A stretch of DNA of 31,319 nucleotides, from the IMG/VR virus record IMGVR_UViG_3300009000_000027, positions 1-31,319 of that record. One strand, 5' to 3'. Both the position numbers and the translations under genes were made by a program. The notes under the pieces are model-generated. The model ran no database searches. It had not been told where the DNA came from and saw only the letters and a program-made list of their open reading frames with translations. This DNA is from a virus. Position 1 is the first letter of the stretch, and every line of letters starts with the position of its first letter. Positions 27,162-31,319 of the stretch are shown here, in pieces.

Positions 27162-27749
27162 ATGGCAATTTTAGGAGTAGATGACTTTAAGGCAAGGTTG
27201 AAGGGCGGTGGTGCTCGTGCTAACCTTTTCAAAGTCACATTAAACTTCCCCGCTGCCGCGGGCGCTGGTTCAGATGTCATCGAAAAGGCATCTTTTCTCT
27301 GCAAAACTGCACAGTTGCCCGGCTCGACGGTGGGTTCTTTCGATGTAAATTTCCGTGGACGTGTTTTAAAACTGCCTGCAGAAAGAACATTCGATAACTG
27401 GTCAATCACTATCCTGAACGATACGGATTTTGCAATTCGTAACGCAATGGAAAGATGGTCTAATTCAATTGCAGGACATGCATTCAACACTGGAACACTT
27501 GACCCCGCATCTTACCAACAAGATCTGATTATAGAACAATTGGATCGTGATGGTACAAGTGACGAAGGTAAAGTGATCAAGCGTATCAACATCGTTGGTG
27601 CATACCCCGCAACTATTAGTCCTATCGAGTTGAGTTATGATACAACTGGTGAAATTGAGACATTTGATGTAGAATGGGCATATCAGTACTGGACAGATCT
27701 AGGTGCTGACGATGCTCCAACCACCGACCAGAAGCCAGGTCGAGGTTAA
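27162..27749 (+). CDS. 19: Tail tube protein gp19
   Basis: 195 aa (T4 gp19 is 163). Start ATG with TAAGGAG (27148-27154) overlapping the gp18 stop. The sequence MAILGVDDFKARLKGGGARA, NLFKVTLNFP, FLCKTAQLPGSTVGSFDVNF, RTFDNWSITILNDTDF and TFDVEWAYQYW matches the T4-like tube fold. It polymerises into the inner tail tube on the baseplate, inside the sheath. The C-terminal tail (DLGADDAPTTDQKPGRG) is short and disordered. An intrinsic terminator lies 26 bases after the stop. Confidence 0.95.
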   Translation: MAILGVDDFKARLKGGGARANLFKVTLNFPAAAGAGSDVIEKASFLCKTAQLPGSTVGSFDVNFRGRVLKLPAERTFDNWSITILNDTDFAIRNAMERWSNSIAGHAFNTGTLDPASYQQDLIIEQLDRDGTSDEGKVIKRINIVGAYPATISPIELSYDTTGEIETFDVEWAYQYWTDLGADDAPTTDQKPGRG

Positions 27750-27765
27750 TAACGTTTAAAACGTC

Positions 27766-27773
27766 TCTAAATA
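27766..27773 (+). promoter_or_regulatory. Late promoter-like TCTAAATA
   Basis: A two-base variant of the T4 late octamer, 45 bases before the gp20 ATG. It abuts the 5' arm of the terminator hairpin (27776). If initiation occurs about 6 bases downstream, as in T4, the transcript would start inside the stem and lack most of its 5' arm. It is weaker than the exact octamers elsewhere. Confidence 0.5.
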
Positions 27774-27775
27774 AA

Positions 27776-27802
27776 GGGGAACCTTCGGGTTCCCCAATTT
27801 TT
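27776..27802 (+). terminator. Intrinsic terminator between gp19 and gp20
   Basis: A perfect 8-bp stem GGGGAACC (27776-27783) / GGTTCCCC (27788-27795) closed by a TTCG tetraloop, followed by AATTTTT. Three A residues precede the stem. It would end the abundant gp18-gp19 transcript before the portal gene. Confidence 0.88.
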
Positions 27803-27818
27803 AAATTTAGGAAACAGT

Positions 27819-29501
27819 ATGGCGGAAGATAACGGTAACGTTTTAAAACTATTTGGTTTTGAGATTAAGAGAGCAGGCAAGAAAGAAACCGGTTCTCAAA
27901 AACTCGCATCACCAGTAATACCTACAGATCCGGACGGTGCAGGATATACCTCAGCACAGGCGGGTTACTATGGTCAATATATTAATCTAGAAGGTGATCA
28001 GGCAAAAGACAATCACCAATTGATCATGCGTTATCGAGGGGTTGCTCAACATCCCGAAGTCGATATGGCAATCGAAGAGATTGTTAATGAAGCAGTCGTT
28101 GCATCCGAATTGGAATCATCGGTCGAGATTTCTCTTGATGAGATTGAAGCTCCCGATAAGATCAAGGATGTTATTCGACAAGAATTCGAAAGTATTGTGT
28201 CTATGTTAAAGTTCAACGACATGGGACATGATATATTCCGTTCATGGTATGTGGACGGTCGTGTAGTGCATCATTTACTCGTGAACGAATCAAACCTCAA
28301 GGCAGGTATTCAAGAGATTCGTCACATTGATGCGGCACGTATTCGCAAAGTCAAAGAAGTCAAGTACAAGAAAGACCCCAAAACTAATGTCAAGATTGTA
28401 GATAAAATAGAAGAATTCTATATTTACGACGAAAAGCCCGGTCAATCTACTAGTTCGGTAAAAATTTCTACTGATGCGATTAGTTATATCACATCGGGTG
28501 TACTTGACGAATCCAAAAAGAAAGTATTGTCACACCTACACAAGGCACTGAAACCCATCAACCAATTGCGTATGATGGAAGACAGTCTTGTGATCTATCG
28601 TCTTGCACGTGCACCAGAACGTCGTATTTTCTATATCGACGTAGGTAACTTGCCACGTGGTAAGGCAGATCAGTACATGAAAGACATCATGACCAAATAT
28701 CGTAACAAGTTGGTCTATGATGCAAATACCGGTCAACTCAAAGATGACCGCAAGCATATGTCTATGCTTGAAGACTTCTGGTTACCCCGTCGTGAGGGTG
28801 GTCGAGGTACAGAGATTTCAACACTGCCAGGCGGCGATAACCTTGGACAGATTGATGATATAATTTATTTTCAAAAGAGATTGTATCGATCACTCAATGT
28901 TCCGGTGAATCGTCTTGAACAGGAGGCGCAGTTCTCGCTCGGTCGTTCTACTGAAATTTCACGAGACGAAGTGAAGTTCCAGAAGTTTGTAGACCGACTG
29001 CGCCGTCGTTTTGCAATGATGTTCTTAGGTATTTTGCGTAAGCAATTAGTACTAAAACAAATCATCACCGAACAAGATTGGGAAGAATGGAAAGACGACA
29101 TCTATATTGACTATGTGAAGGATAATCACTTCACAGAACTCAAAGAGATGGAAATCTACCGTGAACGTGCGGGTCTTCTCAATGAGATGGTTGGATTTGT
29201 TGGAGAGTATATCTCTAAAGAATGGGCAATGCGTAATATTCTTCGTTTATCTGACGACGACATTGATCAAATGCGTAAAGAAATTGATGGTGAAATCAAG
29301 TCGGGTGAAGTAGACGATCCAGACGAAGAACCTGAAGAGAAAGCACCACAAGAACAGAAACCGGTTCCCGTTCAGGTAGTGCCTGAAAAACCCAAAGAAG
29401 AAAAACCCGAACCGAAACAAGAACGTTATATACCCTCTAATAATGATGAATTGACTGAAGAATTGACACGGTACATGGCGAAGTTAAATGAGCAAGATTG
29501 A
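27819..29501 (+). CDS. 20: Portal vertex protein gp20
   Basis: 560 aa (T4 gp20 is 524). Recognised by YRGVAQHPEVDMAIEEIVNE, HIDAARIRKVKEV, RIFYIDVGNLPRGKADQYM, EDFWLPRREGGRGTEISTLP, GDNLGQIDDIIYFQ and LYRSLNVPVNRLEQ, all classic T4-like portal signatures used in marine phage surveys. It forms the dodecameric ring at the head vertex through which DNA passes and on which gp17 docks. The last ~80 residues are a Glu/Pro/Lys-rich, probably disordered tail (EEPEEKAPQEQKPVP). AGGA at 27809-27812 precedes the ATG. The 3' end overlaps the collagen-like gene by 14 bases. Confidence 0.96.
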   Translation: MAEDNGNVLKLFGFEIKRAGKKETGSQKLASPVIPTDPDGAGYTSAQAGYYGQYINLEGDQAKDNHQLIMRYRGVAQHPEVDMAIEEIVNEAVVASELESSVEISLDEIEAPDKIKDVIRQEFESIVSMLKFNDMGHDIFRSWYVDGRVVHHLLVNESNLKAGIQEIRHIDAARIRKVKEVKYKKDPKTNVKIVDKIEEFYIYDEKPGQSTSSVKISTDAISYITSGVLDESKKKVLSHLHKALKPINQLRMMEDSLVIYRLARAPERRIFYIDVGNLPRGKADQYMKDIMTKYRNKLVYDANTGQLKDDRKHMSMLEDFWLPRREGGRGTEISTLPGGDNLGQIDDIIYFQKRLYRSLNVPVNRLEQEAQFSLGRSTEISRDEVKFQKFVDRLRRRFAMMFLGILRKQLVLKQIITEQDWEEWKDDIYIDYVKDNHFTELKEMEIYRERAGLLNEMVGFVGEYISKEWAMRNILRLSDDDIDQMRKEIDGEIKSGEVDDPDEEPEEKAPQEQKPVPVQVVPEKPKEEKPEPKQERYIPSNNDELTEELTRYMAKLNEQD

Positions 29502-30564
29502 TACAGTCTCTACTGCGTTTTCTATTGTACATACGCAAAATGAGATACAAAAACTAGAAGAGAAGTTATTATATCTTCTCGATGAAGTCCGTGTGATTCA
29601 GGGGCCAAAGGGTGATCGTGGTGAACGTGGCCCCCAAGGTGCTCGTGGTGAACGTGGTGAACAAGGGCCCAAAGGTGATAAGGGAGTAAAGGGTGACAGA
29701 GGAGAACAAGGCCCTCGTGGACTTGAAGGAAGTAAGGGCGATGCTGGCGATCGAGGAGAGCGCGGCGAAAAGGGCGAAAGAGGAGAACAGGGACTTCAGG
29801 GGGTTCGCGGAGATACAGGTCTTACGGGCCCAGAAGGCAAACAAGGCCCGCAAGGGTTAAGAGGAGAACGCGGTGAGAAAGGTGAGCAGGGGCCACGTGG
29901 TCTCGACGGGGTTCAGGGTCTCAAAGGTGATCGTGGTGAGACCGGTGACACAGGTGCTCAAGGTGAGCGTGGCTTAACCGGTGAAAAGGGTGAACGAGGT
30001 GATGTCGGCCCTCAAGGGCCTCAAGGGCCCAAGGGTGAAAAGGGTGACAAAGGAGATTCTGGTAAGGACGCTCCAGACTACGAACCAAGATTTGAAGAAC
30101 TCCTCAAAGAATTCAACAAGAAGGTATCCGATCAACAGGCAACTGTCAATAAGAACGTTGATCGACAGTTAAGCAATTTACAGAAGTCACTGAGTAGTCT
30201 TGGTGGCGGTGGTTCATATAAATTAGTAGACAATGCGGATGTTGATAAGGCCGCATTAAAAGGAGTCGTGGACAATGCGATTCTTATTTACGATCCCGCA
30301 ACAGGTAAGTTTATTGCGGATTCTTTTGTAAACGTACTAGACAGGTTGAAAGCAGAATTGGAAGTTCAATACAACAGATTGATTGATGTGGAAGGTTCTT
30401 ACACCTATGTTGGTGAGGCATTGCCTGGCACTGGTGAAGGTGAATCGAAATGGCGCATCAAACGCATTGAAGAAGTCGGTGATGACTTTAACATATTATG
30501 GGCAGATGGTGACGCAAATTTCAATAATATTTGGACTGATCGAGTAACTTTCACATACTCATAA
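29488..30564 (+). CDS. Collagen-like fibre protein
   Basis: 358 aa. Residues 1-38 are a helical N-terminus (EIQKLEEKLLYLLDEVRVIQ). Residues 39-194 are 52 uninterrupted Gly-X-Y triplets rich in GER, GEK, GDR, GPQ and GPK, a charged bacterial/phage collagen expected to form a triple helix. A helical linker follows (KEFNKKVSDQQATVNKNVDR), probably a trimeric coiled coil. The C-terminus contains NAILIYDPATGKFIADSF and SYTYVGEALPGTGEGESKWR, a knob-like domain common on marine phage fibres. The start lies inside the gp20 end, implying coupled translation. The role is probably a head or tail fibre; the location beside gp20 does not decide which. Confidence 0.92.
   Translation: MSKIDTVSTAFSIVHTQNEIQKLEEKLLYLLDEVRVIQGPKGDRGERGPQGARGERGEQGPKGDKGVKGDRGEQGPRGLEGSKGDAGDRGERGEKGERGEQGLQGVRGDTGLTGPEGKQGPQGLRGERGEKGEQGPRGLDGVQGLKGDRGETGDTGAQGERGLTGEKGERGDVGPQGPQGPKGEKGDKGDSGKDAPDYEPRFEELLKEFNKKVSDQQATVNKNVDRQLSNLQKSLSSLGGGGSYKLVDNADVDKAALKGVVDNAILIYDPATGKFIADSFVNVLDRLKAELEVQYNRLIDVEGSYTYVGEALPGTGEGESKWRIKRIEEVGDDFNILWADGDANFNNIWTDRVTFTYS
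29602..30069 (+). repeat. Collagen-like GXY triplet array
   Basis: Fifty-two consecutive Gly-X-Y codon triplets without interruption. Charged pairs (K/R at Y, E/D at X) dominate and Pro is mostly in the X position (GPK, GPQ, GPR). Synonymous codons vary between triplets. Confidence 0.95.
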
Positions 30565-30565
30565 T

Positions 30566-30573
30566 TATAAATA
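30566..30573 (+). promoter_or_regulatory. T4-type late promoter TATAAATA
   Basis: Exact octamer two bases after the collagen-like gene, 41 bases before the ATG at 30615. The leader holds AGGAG (30603-30607) as ribosome site. Confidence 0.8.
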
Positions 30574-30614
30574 ATCGTAATTAAAACAATAACTCTCTAG
30601 CTAGGAGTAGCAAC

Positions 30615-31319
30615 ATGCCAACAATTACAGATCCCGATAATTTATTCGACACCGGCGACGATTCCGCTGGTAAGAGTATACATATCGACACAGCGTTACG
30701 CACGATTAAAATCCGTAACAATAGCGCTGCTCCGCAAGGGCCAGTGCTTGACCAAACGGGTGTTACACTTCAGGCACTCTATTCATTCTTAAAAGAAGAG
30801 TGGAAAGATGACCCTAATAACAAATCACTCATCGCATATCCTTTCCCCTTGGTTGCGATTACACCAGAACAGTTCGAATGGCGTTATGGATGGTCACCTG
30901 CTGACGATTCATCTCGTTCATTGATTCGTACTGCGGGATGGCGAGAATTTGGTACCGATGATGCAACACAGTTGCGTGAGTACATTGGTACAATTTCTTT
31001 GGGTAATATCGACGGTGACCAGAACCAAGACGACGCCGGTGACCAAGATACAGTATACTACGGTTGGTTTAACGCCACAACTGGTGTTGCGGTTGCAGGG
31101 CCTTTTGACTATGACTTCCCTGGCCCAGTTAACCAAGCGGTACAAACTCAAGGCAACGCCGACAACGGCAACTTTGACCGTCGTGGAAACACATTGCGTC
31201 TGTTTGTTCGACAACCCGCAAAAACATTTGACCAGACTGACACAGTCGACATTGGTTTGGTAGCTGGATCAACATTACCATACAACACTCAACGATTCCC
31301 TCTTGTAGAAAACGAAGAC
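30615..31319 (+). CDS. Virion structural protein of T4-like marine phages (3' end outside window)
   Basis: At least 235 codons, open to the right edge. It starts MPTITDPDNLFDTGDDSAGK after AGGAG at 7-base spacing. GVTLQALYSFLKEEWKDDPN, then YPFPLVAITPEQFEWRYGW and SRSLIRTAGWREF, form a conserved module I associate with large structural proteins of T4-like cyanophages. The next segment (DDAGDQDTVYYGWFNATTGV, then FDYDFPGPVNQAVQTQGN and RGNTLRLFVRQPAKTF) is strand-rich. No catalytic motif is visible. It has its own late promoter, as expected for a well-expressed virion gene. The exact role is unknown. Confidence 0.88.
   Translation, partial: MPTITDPDNLFDTGDDSAGKSIHIDTALRTIKIRNNSAAPQGPVLDQTGVTLQALYSFLKEEWKDDPNNKSLIAYPFPLVAITPEQFEWRYGWSPADDSSRSLIRTAGWREFGTDDATQLREYIGTISLGNIDGDQNQDDAGDQDTVYYGWFNATTGVAVAGPFDYDFPGPVNQAVQTQGNADNGNFDRRGNTLRLFVRQPAKTFDQTDTVDIGLVAGSTLPYNTQRFPLVENED

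Noticed and set aside
30595-30608. CTAGCTAG palindrome next to the ribosome site of the last gene, as a possible regulatory hairpin
   Set aside because: The arms are four bases with no loop, too weak to support a structured regulator.

Overview
The window looks like part of the late, virion-structural region of a marine T4-like myophage (contractile tail, cyanophage-like gene set). The evidence is a run of T4 homologues in T4 order on the plus strand: gp13, gp14, gp15, gp16 (small terminase), gp17 (large terminase), gp18 (sheath), gp19 (tube) and gp20 (portal). Between genes there are repeated TATAAATA-type octamers, the hallmark of T4 late promoters. No convincing gene lies on the minus strand, and I see no tRNA, photosynthesis gene, integrase or CRISPR array. 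The host cannot be read from this window.

Region 1 (1-7352): the left edge cuts into a giant open frame (at least 1812 aa) built almost entirely of a four-residue repeat, aromatic-x-Gly-x (YTGD, YEGN, YVGE and similar). A ~370-residue globular domain interrupts it. Three genes follow with tight or overlapping junctions: a basic coiled-coil-like protein, a GT-A-type glycosyltransferase with a DAD motif, and a 2OG-Fe(II) oxygenase-like protein. The tight coupling suggests a fibre plus the enzymes that might decorate it.

Region 2 (7355-14696): behind a late promoter come five virion/fibre-type genes. They are a small beta-sandwich-like protein, a 273-aa fibre-like protein, a 775-aa protein with a beta-helix-like segment, a 123-aa protein, and an 1134-aa protein with 16 tandem copies of a ~49-aa unit.

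Region 3 (14692-23396): the neck/tail completion genes gp13, gp14 and gp15. The gp15 homologue carries two extra Ig/cadherin-like domains at its C-terminus. Three adhesin-like genes follow: 389 aa, 272 aa, and 1245 aa with about seven Calx-beta-like domains.

Region 4 (23399-31319): the packaging and tail genes gp16-gp17, then gp18-gp19, then an intrinsic terminator that overlaps a late-promoter-like octamer. gp20 follows, overlapping a collagen-like fibre gene (52 uninterrupted Gly-X-Y triplets). After another late promoter, a virion protein gene runs off the right edge.

Roughly two thirds of the window codes for repetitive, adhesin-like or fibre-like proteins threaded between conserved T4 morphogenesis genes. 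The most unusual items are the tetrad-repeat protein and its coupled glycosyltransferase/oxygenase genes, the supercycle inside the 49-aa repeat protein, the Ig-extended gp15, and the promoter-terminator overlap before gp20. No gap between genes exceeds about 80 bases.
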